This document shows, piece by piece, positions 1-11,400 of a stretch of DNA of 64,000 nucleotides. Under the pieces are notes generated by a model that ran no database searches, was not told where the DNA came from, and saw only the letters and a list, made by a program, of their open reading frames with translations. How positions within the stretch are numbered: the stretch's first letter is position 1; each line of letters opens with the position of its first letter. Both the position numbers and the translations under genes were made by a program. Location of the stretch: assembly GCF_954871325.1 (NCBI RefSeq), contig NC_088776.1, positions 25,592,508 through 25,656,507 of the forward strand, read 5' to 3'. This DNA is from Gordionus sp. m RMFG-2023 (lineage: Eukaryota; Nematomorpha; Gordioida; Chordodea; Parachordodidae).

Positions 1-1915
1 ATAAAGTGATTTTAAAAAACTTAGTTATAATAATTAATATATATGGAATAAAACTATGAAGCAATATTGTTTTAGAGAACTGAACCTAGATATTTTTCCT
101 GATTCCTTTTTAAATGATAATTCTGAATTCTGAAAAAGATAAGAAATTGAAAAATTATCTTTGGCAATCATATTTCAATTTTTTAATGTTTACCTTGACA
201 ATAAGCTTAGTGAGGGATTAAAAAATGCAATTAAATTTTTAAAAGATTTATCTTCAATTATTGCAAAAGCTAAAAAAAAATCAGGAATTAATAATATTTT
301 AATTATAAAAATTATAGGCTGTTCATTCCTTAAAAATGAAAGAGATTAATGAACATTTAAATAGTAATAAAAATAAAATTGAATCCAATCAACTCACACT
401 CATTGAGATGCAGAATCCATCTATCAAAGATAAAAATAGCACAATCAGCTCTTGATGAATTAGTTTATAATTTTGTAATTGAAGAATTACAACCATTTTC
501 AATTGTAGAAAGAACTCCATTTATTATATTATCAAAAAATTGCAGCCAACTAAAAATATGATGCCTAGGCCTACCTTCGTATTAAAAATTAACAAAGCAT
601 ATGATACCATGGCAAAGAAATTAGTGGATTCAATGAAATAGTTCCTCTGCCATTATTTGATCTATTTGGAAATCAAAATACTAATGATAGTAATGTATAC
701 TTCCTAAGCATCATTCCTGTTCAGCAACACTTTAAATCTCATTGAAAGTGTTGACATCGAAAAGGCAGATAACGATGTCCATTTTAAAAATTAAAATAGC
801 TATTGTGGAATAAACATGGGCAATCTTCAAACTGAGCAGCCATTTTTAAGGATTACATGGGAAGATATCTGATTAACCGGTTATAACAAGGTGGAACTCT
901 TTTTATAATTTCATGAAATTAATAGATAGTCTTATTAAGGAGAATTGCCAAATCTGAATTACAGAGATTTTCAAATAACAACAAGATGTTCATGGATGAA
1001 TATTGTATGGTTAGTGTAAATTAAGATGGAACCGATTTCTACGGCTCTTTCAATTTTAGAGAGCGAAGAAAAAATGCATTTAGGATATCTCACTCCCACG
1101 ATAACTATTATAATATTAAAACTTAAAAAAATGGCTTTAAATAATTTCAAGTTTTGTAAGTCGCTTATTAATTCAATTCTGGAAAGCATAGATAAAAGGT
1201 ATACAGTTCAAATATTGCTTACAATTTAATTTATATTTTGATCATCTTTTATTTTTAATAGATTCAAAAACATCTATAAAGATGAATATATACTATTCTA
1301 TCCGCATTAATTCACCCGCTTTAAATTGGATTGGCCCTGAATAAAATTAGAGGTTAACAAAGGAAGAATACTAGAACCTATTTCCAGTTTGAGAAAAAAT
1401 CTTGATAAAGAAAGAGCACACTTAATTCCTTTATCCAATATACATATTAGAAAATATTTTCTGATAAAGATAGAAAAAATTTAATGAGGAAATGAATGAA
1501 GATCCTTGTGAAGATGATCTATTAGTCTTTTTTCAAAATAAAGTTAATTCTTTAAATATTTTTAATAAATTCCCCGAATTAAAACTTTTATTTATTAAAT
1601 ATAATGCAACTCTCCCATCCTCTGGGCCAATTGAACGTGTTTTCAATCAATTGTTGCTAAAAATAAATAAAAGATTGTTACAAAAAGAGTTATCTTATAT
1701 ATAATATATTATTTTTGTTTAATTTTATTTATATTATAATTATATATATGAAAATTTTTTTTATAAAAAGATCTTATCTTATATATCATTTTTGTATAGC
1801 TAAGTAATGAGTAACCAGTTACTTTTTTGAATAATCAGTCACACGCGTTCCTTTTTTAAAAAGGTAATGAGTAACGATAACGCGTTCCTTTTTTGTAGTA
1901 ACGTTTACAGCACTA
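1..1915 (+). mobile_element. Decayed hAT DNA transposon, left end off window
   Basis: Short plus-strand coding pieces in order resemble a hAT transposase. About 379-561 encodes a stretch with FSIVERTPF, like the conserved FSxVExxxF region. About 1026-1229 matches the mid-domain helices. 1492-1704 encodes the C-terminal dimerisation region with LPSSGPIERVF, like PxSxxxERVFS of the family. Stops and frame changes separate the pieces, so no transposase is made. The right end (about 1840-1915) has repeated ACGCGTT motifs and finishes near CAGCACTAG, like subterminal repeats and inverted ends of hAT elements. The left end is outside the window. It sits downstream of the last visible ANKFY1 exon, probably in another intron of that gene. 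Confidence 0.75.
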
Positions 1916-2328
1916 GTTATAATTATTCGCGCTTTTTTATTATTTTTCATCATTTTGAAATAATTCATAATAGGCTGTCTCGGCAGACCTAATCTCATAA
2001 TGATCAACAAATTTCCAATTAAAAAAAATATGAATATAACTTATATACATATTTTTAGGCCTAGCATCTATTTAAAAAATTATTAATTTTCGATTTGAAT
2101 TGGCACACTATTTCTTTTGTCGATCATTCTTGTGTAAGAATTTACCCTATAACTTATTAATAAAATTGCATATTCGAAACAATCAACATGATACTTATTA
2201 AATATTTTTTATATACAAGAAGGAAGGGGAATTTTTAAATATCAAAAAATTATTTGATGCAGTGAGCTTTTATCATAAACTCAGGAATTTTTAAACTCTT
2301 TTTTTTCAGCTAACAAATATATATTTAC
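1916..2328. other. Intronic AT-rich sequence, nothing recognised
   Basis: Lies between the hAT right end and the last visible ANKFY1 exon. I searched the minus strand for the next ankyrin repeat expected from the family and did not find one, so the following exons are probably beyond the left edge. Confidence 0.4.
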
Positions 2329-2441
2329 TTTAGTAGCAATTTCATAATTTTGAGATTTCAACGCCAAGGATAGGGGAGTTTGATCATCATAATCGATTAT
2401 ATTTAGGTCCAAATATCTGGAGAAAAGTTTAGGGTGTACTC
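2329..2441 (-). CDS. ANKFY1: ANKFY1 exon: last visible ankyrin repeat
   Basis: Encodes VHPKLFSRYLDLNIIDYDDQ and TPLSLALKSQNYEIATK, matching the family's SLKDSRDQTVLGLALWTGMHTIA region at about its midpoint. Acceptor TTATAG, donor GTAAAT. No further exon is recognised to the left. Confidence 0.87.
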
Positions 2442-5400
2442 CTATAATAAAAATTAAATGATCATGTAAATGAGTTTGCTTTGTGATTGAGCATTGAATT
2501 TGAAAAATGTTCAACTAAAATTTTATACAATATAATATATTTTTAAAAAAAGACACTTTTCTTTAAAATAATGTTTACAAATGCATATGCTTTCATTTAA
2601 AGGGATGATTGCTAAATTATATATATGTAAATATGAGGGGAAAAAATACCGTGATTATTAGAACAATATTTATCCAACACCAGATTTAAAAAGGCGAAAT
2701 TCTTTTCGATCAACGACACGTGTAAAGCAGATTGACCCTTGTTTAATGTCGTGGCATTAATATCAAGAGAATCCATCTTATCTGTCAATGATAAACTCGT
2801 ATGACTCGTAGAGTCTAAAAGGATTTGAGCTAAGTTCAAGCAATTCTCGAAGGCGGCCAATATATGGATGGGCCTGGTTCCCTTTTTGTTGTTTTTTAAA
2901 TAGGAAGAAGAATATTATTTTTACTTTTATATAATATACATATCAATAGAAACAGAAAATTATTGGATATTTATATTATATATTTTAAAAAAATTAAAGA
3001 ATAACTTGATTATCGCAGCAATTCAAATTAACGCCCTCTAATTTTATTAAAAATTCTGAGGCCTTGAGATTACCCTCCATCATTAATTCATTAAGCAATG
3101 GTAGACCTAAAAAAAAATTTTTTTAATATTGATTTGATAGATAACATCATCAAATTATCTGTAAACTTCTGATAAAAATTATTAGGTTTTTATAGCACAT
3201 TTCTATAAAATATATCTATATTAAAATCAAAGTGTCTAACCTTTTGATATAATAAGTTCTGTTAAGATTCAGGAAAAAAAATATTAAGGTTTAGGCTCGG
3301 TTCAGGTTAAAGATTAAAATATAATAAAAGGTCAGTTTTTGTTAAGAAACCTTCAATGAAGGTTCATAAAGGTTTAATAATGATTGTTTTTTAAAACAAG
3401 GCATCCATATATAAGTCTATAAATAATTTATTCTCTTTGATGGAATATATTTTAATCCTCAAAATTATCTTTAGAACGAATCTCTATAGAAACAACTATT
3501 GCGCTTCTTTCCCAATATGTAAGTATATCGATGTTTTATTAACCGTTCGATGAGTTAAAGGAATTTGTAATTCTACCAATTAATCAATTGTGTTTTGTAT
3601 TACGATGTGCCATATTTTTACTTATATTAGTATCCTCGAAATAATAATTTTGACTTGAAGTAATAAATAAGTGAGAGGTGAATTGTCTATATTATATACA
3701 TAAATTCATCATTTATATATATAGAAAATAATTTTTGGCCTAGTTATTTTATTCATATAATAATCTATTATATGAAAATTAAAAATATTCAAATAAAATA
3801 ACACGACATGTTAAAAAGAGGATAGGCAGAGTTGCCAGGAAAAAAAAATTTAAAAAGTGGGAGAAATTTTATTATAAATTTATACGGGAGCTAAGCTCCC
3901 CACACCTGCCTCTTGCGAACCTTTGGCCTGCTTCATACCAAATCCAATCGATGATACCTTTAATTTTTATTTATATACTTTTTATCTTAAATATATTAAA
4001 AGAAAAATATTTCATAAAAACCTAATAAATTTTTTTTTAAATCCCTAAATCGTTGATTGCCCTGAAGTAGTTAGCTATTTAAATTAAATTTAACGTCAAC
4101 GAATTCATTAATTATATTCAAAAACGGTAAAAACCTAACTTAATGATCTAAAAAATTAATATTTCTTCTATTTCTATTAGTAAACCGGAAAGGAAAATAA
4201 TACAACACAAATTTTAAGTCTATAAAATTTGAAATCATATATAACCCATATTAAATAATTTATTTTTGAATAAAAATGCGGGAAATCATGTGGTAGATTT
4301 GTGAAAATTTAAAAATTTGATCAGTGGTATATTCCCATTATTTGAAAATTTCTAGTCTCTGGTCTGGCTACCCTGGGATAGGATAACAGTGCTTTCATAC
4401 TTTATTTGGGCAAATATGCTATAGTGAAATGACATAGATATAACATATTATGTAATTGACTTTTTTAAACTTAAAAAACCTTTATAAACTTTTTTAAACT
4501 GGTTTACAGGTAAATAAAAATTACCATTAACAGTGTTGATAACATCTTGATGAGGCACACCCTTAGCTATCAATCTAGAAGCCATTTCAAAGTAATGGTT
4601 TGTTTCGTTATTCTTAAGGGGGCAATTAAGAGCAGCATATATGATTGAATGACCTGATTTGTCTCGAGTATTTACCAGCTCTAAGTTGGGATTTTGAAGA
4701 AGGACATCAAAAATAGTTTGACAACCGTTTTCGATAGCTAGTTGAAGAGGTGTTCTAGGAGTCATTTTAAAAAAAAATTTCAATATCAAAAATATAATAT
4801 AGAAATCTAGTTGTTTTATGAAAATAAATAAAAGGTCGGAAAATAATAAAAAAATTTGCACACCAGGGTCGGTAAATGAGTACTTCAATAGGGAGAGTAG
4901 CAAAGTGCACTATAATATGCTAAATAATCTTACATTTAACCATTTTGGTCTCCGTTTTACACGCTAAATATATTCATATTATATGAACTATAAAAAAAAT
5001 TTAGATAGTTGAATTCAAATTTTAAATAATATGCATTTTGATTAGTATTTTATATTCAAGCTGGAAATCAAATTAGCCATACTTTTTTTCAAAATCGACA
5101 GCGTTGACGTCAGCACCCAGTTCTAACAACTTGTTCAAAAATCGCAACATATTAAATTTAACGTGATTGGGCACGACATCAATAGAAGGCTGTTCAATCG
5201 CTGAGATTTTATTGCCTTTGTTAGATTGTTTATCATGAACGTCATTTTGACCAATATCAAGACAGTTAAGGGTTTCATTGATTTTTGATAAATTATTCCC
5301 GAAATCCTAAAAATGAATTAAAACATATTTTCAGCATTTGATTTTTAAAACAAAGATCAAACAGGAATAAATTTATGAACAACCCATCATTAGTGTATTT

Positions 5401-8400
5401 TAAGACCGGAATGGGTTGAAACCCGGACTCCTCTTACAAAATAGGTTTCTGTTATCAATATGAAAAATTCCTGAACCCTAATTCGGGTTCGAAACCCTGC
5501 TATCATGTAAAATATAAAAATGAAGAATTTTATTACCTATCAAAATATTTCATAAGAATATTGGAACCAGTAAAAACCCTATTTCTTAGATATTTTGTGT
5601 TTCATTCATTCATTCAAAATAGAATATATTATTCAATTGATCAGCTCCTTGTCCGAGGCACGATTTAGATTTATCCCGTCGCTCCGCATAGGCTTTTGCT
5701 CACAAGTGCTCTTGACTCTTCTCTAACCATTTTTTAAGAAGACCCTAAAATTCAAGGAATTAAGTAAACGGATACCGTGGGAAAAAATCCCGATCAATCT
5801 GAATAATTTCTTTTTCCATAGCAAAGTTTTATTACTTATTATTTGTTTCAAAATATCTTTTAACTTCTTTTATCTTTTTCGTGGTATTTTTAAAGATCCG
5901 TTTTTATAAATAAAATATAAGAAATTTCGGTCTCTAACGATGTTAATTAGATGACATAGCGTTGATAAAAAAATTCCAGGAAAATAATTTCTCGAGGAAA
6001 AATTGCCAGGGAACCGGAAGAATTCACTATTTTCTGATGTTTAACATTTAAAGAATCAACAAAATGGGGAAAAAATTCCGCGGAAAAAAAAAACTAACAG
6101 ATAAACTTGTGGAAATTAAGAAAATTTTAAAATAAATCTTAGTTAAAAACTTTAATAAAATATTTTAAATTTTAAGGCTGAAATTTTTAAGCTGGCTAAA
6201 AAAATTATCCAAATTAATATTAAATAGTACAATCTCAAAAAGGAGTTCCGAAAAAGTATAAAGCGAGCCCTTCTAAATCGGTGAAGGTATTCATCTATTC
6301 TGGGTAGTATCACGTCATTATACCAAAAATTTCTGAGAAAGTTATATCGAGAATGTAGAAGTAAATTATCAATATATCACGAAATCATTATTACTAATGT
6401 ATTACTGCGAAAATATCAAGAATGAATTACAGCAATTATAGTATGGTGAAAACATTAATGTGCATTTCAACAAGGTATGGGAAAAGTATCGTGGTTACCC
6501 GTCTCATCATTAGCCAGATAGTTATAGTTGGCCCATCATAAAATCAAACAGATATCTTAGAGCTGCAAAGCAGGGCAAAGAAGCCATATATATCAAATTT
6601 ATCTGAATTTATTGATCTTTTAAGCGAACTGGGTGGGTAAGAGGAATAGATATTAATATTAAATATATCGTTTTCTTAATCCCACCGAAAATAGACTATG
6701 GCTTGTGTTGCCTACTAGGGTTAGTTTATATTCGATATTAGGTAAGATTTATATCATTTAATTTGCCTTTCGAGACCAGGTATAGGCGAAGGCCAGGTGA
6801 TTACCCGTCGGTATCAATAGTTATGCCTGGATCAGTAAAATCAAATAGATAACTTAGAGCTGTAAAGCAGCGTGAAGAAGCTACGAGTATCAATTGCTTT
6901 GATTTTATTTATTATCATCCAAGTAAGGACTGATGTGGGCTAGAGTTAGTAGAATAATATTATTTTAAAAAAGGGTTTCAATTTAAAAACAAGATATAAT
7001 ATAAACAATATCATAAAAAGGAACTAAAGAAGGGAACATGTCACACTAGAGATGAATGAATGCTTAATAAATTGAATCGGCAGATTTCTCTTGAAATCTG
7101 CTGTCGAAGGTAGAATCCTTCGTTGGGGTCGTCTGTAATTTGTCTCCTTTATTGCCTATGTTGATAAAATTGAGGACCTAATCCGAACAGTTGATACTAT
7201 CGGTATGAAGACTGTGTTTGTGAGGCCAGCGTATTATTTTTTTAGACTACTGCCTTTGCGATTTTAGTAAATGATAGGTTAGTCTTCGCTACAAAAGATA
7301 CAGGTGGAGTCTAGGAGTAATATACCATGCGTCCAGGGGATATGGGATATACCATCTGGACGAGGGCGTTTTCATTTGAAAGGCCCACTGATCTAAGAGT
7401 GGATGGGATATTAACTTTTTGAGGGCAGCCAGAAGAATGTTGTTAACGGATTTATGAAGGGTTATAGTCCGCGAGCTAACTTGAGGGCCATCGCAGTCTT
7501 TTTTAATGTTGGAGGCTGGATGGCAGAAGGTAGGCAAATTGTTGCTGTCCCAAAAGGTAAGAATATCAGATAGGTCAGGATCTATAGAAGTGAATACATT
7601 ATTGATGATAACTTGAGCGGCTAGATGGGAAGAAATAAAGGCTGAAAGAGAAAGTTGTATCAGAAACCGATGCTACTTACTAAGAAGTATGGCCTAAATC
7701 CAGAATGAGTATGAAAATTTATGTTCAATATATTTTCGAGGAGACCCTTGATTTGGGATCCATGAGAAACTTGTAATTCGCTGCATTTGTAGATTAGCGG
7801 TAATGTTTTCGTGATAATAAATTTAGAAAAACTCATTCGCTATTAGGTTTTTATTGTAATGCATTAGTAATAATATTTCATGGTAATGATTTTGCAGTAA
7901 AATTAGGGAAATTCATTCGAGGATACATTGGCTTGGCAAAAATGAACCAGGAGATTCTAATTCTATTCCAGGGACTCTTTTTCCGATTGTTTAAAAAAAT
8001 TTTAATTAATTTTTTTTCTAAATTTTTAAATATTATTTAAAGGTGTAAAATGATATTTTTCCTGGAAATGTTTCTTGACTAAATTTTTCCGTTCCCCCCG
8101 GGAATTATTTTCTGGGTTGATAATTAAACTTTGAGATATTATATAATACATAATCATATTCAATCAAAAAAACTTTATTGATAGTGTTTTATTTTGCTGT
8201 TTATTAAAGTAATTTTTTACATATACTTTTTAGAGAATATAATTTTCTAAAACCACTTCCATTTTTAGGGCAACCAGAGCTTAATAATAATTTTGACTTC
8301 GTTGATAATCATCGTTTGACATTTTGGTGCATTCATTTTTTTTAAATAAAAAATTGACTTTTTAAATTTAGAAAGACAATTTATGTATGCCCAAATTTTG

Positions 8401-11400
8401 AATCATTTTTCAAAAATATATATTCAAAATTATAAAATAATTTAATTAAGGCTATAAAATAAATAACTTCACATGATCCAAAGTCAATTAAATCTTGGGT
8501 GCCTGCTTTTGATTGGTCATTTTGCGAACAAATATGTTTAGCTCGTTTATATTTTTCTACGTCTGCTAATAAATGAAGAGCGTTGCGTCTAAGTTTTCGG
8601 TCCTTCAAGTTGGGGTCGGCTCCATTGTCCAGCAAAAAATTGCAGGATTTTTCGTCACCTGATTTGAGTAAAATATAGCGTCAAAAAATACATGAAATCT
8701 TTATAAATAAAGTATTGTATTATATTTTTTATCTTTTGAAGTAAAAAAATAGTTATTTTTTTCTTTTCTTTCTCTCTATAAAAAGAAATCTGATTATTAT
8801 TTTTAACCACCGGCCTCTCAATTTCTTAAATTTGAATGTGATCATGCAAGTTAAAAATTGATTATTATAAAAGATATTTGTGTGCTCTAATTAAATTTAG
8901 ACGTGTTGGATTATCCCTAACTCAGTAATATCACTATTACATTCCATTAATTTTATAAAATAAATTTTCAAGTGCTTTCAAGATTTGGCAATAATTTGTC
9001 AGAGATCGGTGAGTGGCAGATAAAGCAAAAACAGTCGGTATTAACCTCTTGACTTGAAGGGCAACGTTACTTTAAATTTTTCTTAACAAATAAAAGAATT
9101 TATTTTATTTTATTTTATATTTTTCTTAAATTTTATAATTAATTTAAGCCGAGTTTTTAATTCAGACCACCAAAGTTTTTTATTTTATTTATTATATTTT
9201 TATTGTTGTTTTATAAGGTCAAGAGTGTTAATATAATTAATATTCAATCAATCAAGGTATGTTAATTTATATTCACTAATATTAAATTTATTATAAAAAG
9301 AATATATGTCAACTAGATGATAATCCGTAAGAATAATGGGTGAATAAGATATTTCTCCTTCGTTTGATGATAGATAAATCAAAAATTTAATATCTACAAT
9401 TTGTAATATTTTTCTAGGTAAAATATTGAGTAGCTGTTTTTAAAAATCGGCTCAAATCGAGCTGTTAACAACATTAATGATAGCCAATAGCGCATTACTT
9501 TTTTTGCCAAATAATTATTTTGTTAAAATCCAAACCAACTGGTAAAAATATTTGGAATGTCTAAGTAAATGGATATAGATGTAGTGAGTCAGATGCAGAT
9601 AATATTAACAAAATAAACTGGAAGAAGTTGATAGTCTTAGAAATGATAATATCCATTTTCCTTTTCCTCAAGTCAGTACTGAGAGATTATTTAGCAAGGC
9701 AAAACTTTTACTAAAAATGATTTTATATTAGAATATAACTAAATAAATATTACCATGCATAATTATCTTTATTACATTAATTTTAGTCATTTTTTTAAAT
9801 AAATTCTTTATAATCAATAACTATATTAAAATATTTTTTTTATATATTTATATGTTTATTTTTATATATACAATTACATTGCAAACAAAAAATAAATATA
9901 ATTTGTAAATTTTTTAAAATAAAGTAACCCGAAAAATAGCGGTAGTTAATAGCGCGCTATTTTTTTGATAAATAGTTGTAGCAATAGTGCGCTACTTTAT
10001 TGAGCAATAGCAGTAGCGCACTATTTTTAAAAGTAGAATTTAACAACACTGCATATTTGGCACCTCTAACAAATTTAAGACTCTTAAACCTGTTAGGTAA
10101 TGATCTCAGATGACTTTTTTTATAAACTTCAAAATAAAAGTTTGAAATATGTTCTATGTTTATAAAATAATCAGAGTTGGCAGATCTTTAAAAAAAAAGA
10201 ATCAAAATTCTTTATTAAAAAAGTAGTTTAGGTATAGATACAAGTATCTTATTAAAATTATCAATAAATACAAAATATAAATTACTTGTATCTTTTGCTA
10301 AATAAGAGTATCTTAAATATAATAAACTTTTTATGAAAAGGTTTATCTATTTCTTCTGCACAATAAGCCATAAAGTCAATTAGAAAGCTAAGAAATATGT
10401 GATTCACAAATAATTGATATCGTTTTCCTGACTTCTATATAAAAGAATTGAGTGACCCAGCACTAAAAGTGGAAATTGGGAGGTGTATAAAGCAACCAAC
10501 AGAAGTACATAAAGAACTCAGTGAGTTGAAATATAAATGACAACTATTATGAAATTTTTTAAATCATTAGAATTTTTTAAATTATCTTAAACAATAATGA
10601 AACCATGATATTTTGACAATTATTCCTACAGTGTCATTTATATAAATAATTAAAAACCAAAAGAGACATCATTATTAGAAAAATCTTTTTTATTAAACAA
10701 ATACAACCAACAAATCTACCCAAAAGTTATAATTTTTTACCATTATAATGTGCCCAAGGGGTAAACCAAAAGATTGTAATATAAATAAATATATTTTATA
10801 TCACCCTATAAAACAAGATGATTAATATTTTAATAAGATGGTGAATATAAATATATATATAAGAAATCATAAAATTAAATTACCTAATTTGCATACAACA
10901 GTAGGGTTGATATGTCAAAATATAAAATAATAAAGAATAATTAAAAATATAAAATATAATAAAGAAAGAAAGAAAGAAAACAAACAAAATCTGCTACTTT
11001 TGTAATGAAAACTATACAAGATTCTTTTAAAAATAAATTATCTTTGATTAAATATAAGTATCTTGTTAAAAATAAGATACAAAGTTGATAAGATACAAAA
11101 GACTGCTCAACTCTGAAAATAATATTAATTATTATATTTAAAATTTAGTCAAACTTCTCATCATGGCTTTATGTAATAATGGAATGCCAAATTTGTCATA
11201 GGCATTTAAATCTGCTTTATATTTAATTAAGGTCTGAGCCAATATTTCTTGTCCTGAATTAAGAGCTAGATCTAAAGGTAAGTCCCCTGTTTCAGCATCC
11301 ATTTGATTTAAAATTTGAGGAATCTATTTTAGACTATAAATATATAAATTATGATTTTATCAACTCTTGAGTCATGATCTACTAAAAATAAAAGGACAAC

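Larger units (their letters stand above)
5307..8467. other. ANKFY1 intron, 3,161 bp
   Basis: Holds an unclassified DNA element (5969-8115). Near 5490 is a tRNA-like B-box motif, GGGTTCGAAACCC, with no matching A box recognised, so I do not call a tRNA or SINE there. Confidence 0.65.
8659..11154. other. ANKFY1 intron, 2,496 bp, mostly DNA-transposon derived
   Basis: Contains the hAT relic at 9459-10051 and the MITE at 10172-11115. The stretch 8659-9458 is AT-rich; around 9130 it shares a short segment (AATTTAAGCCG with AATTCAGA) with sequence near 48830, so it is probably also repeat-derived. Confidence 0.65.

Noticed and set aside
1819-2010. A 63-codon minus-strand basic protein
   Set aside because: It is formed by the repeated ACGCGTT / GTAACG motifs at the end of a hAT relic.
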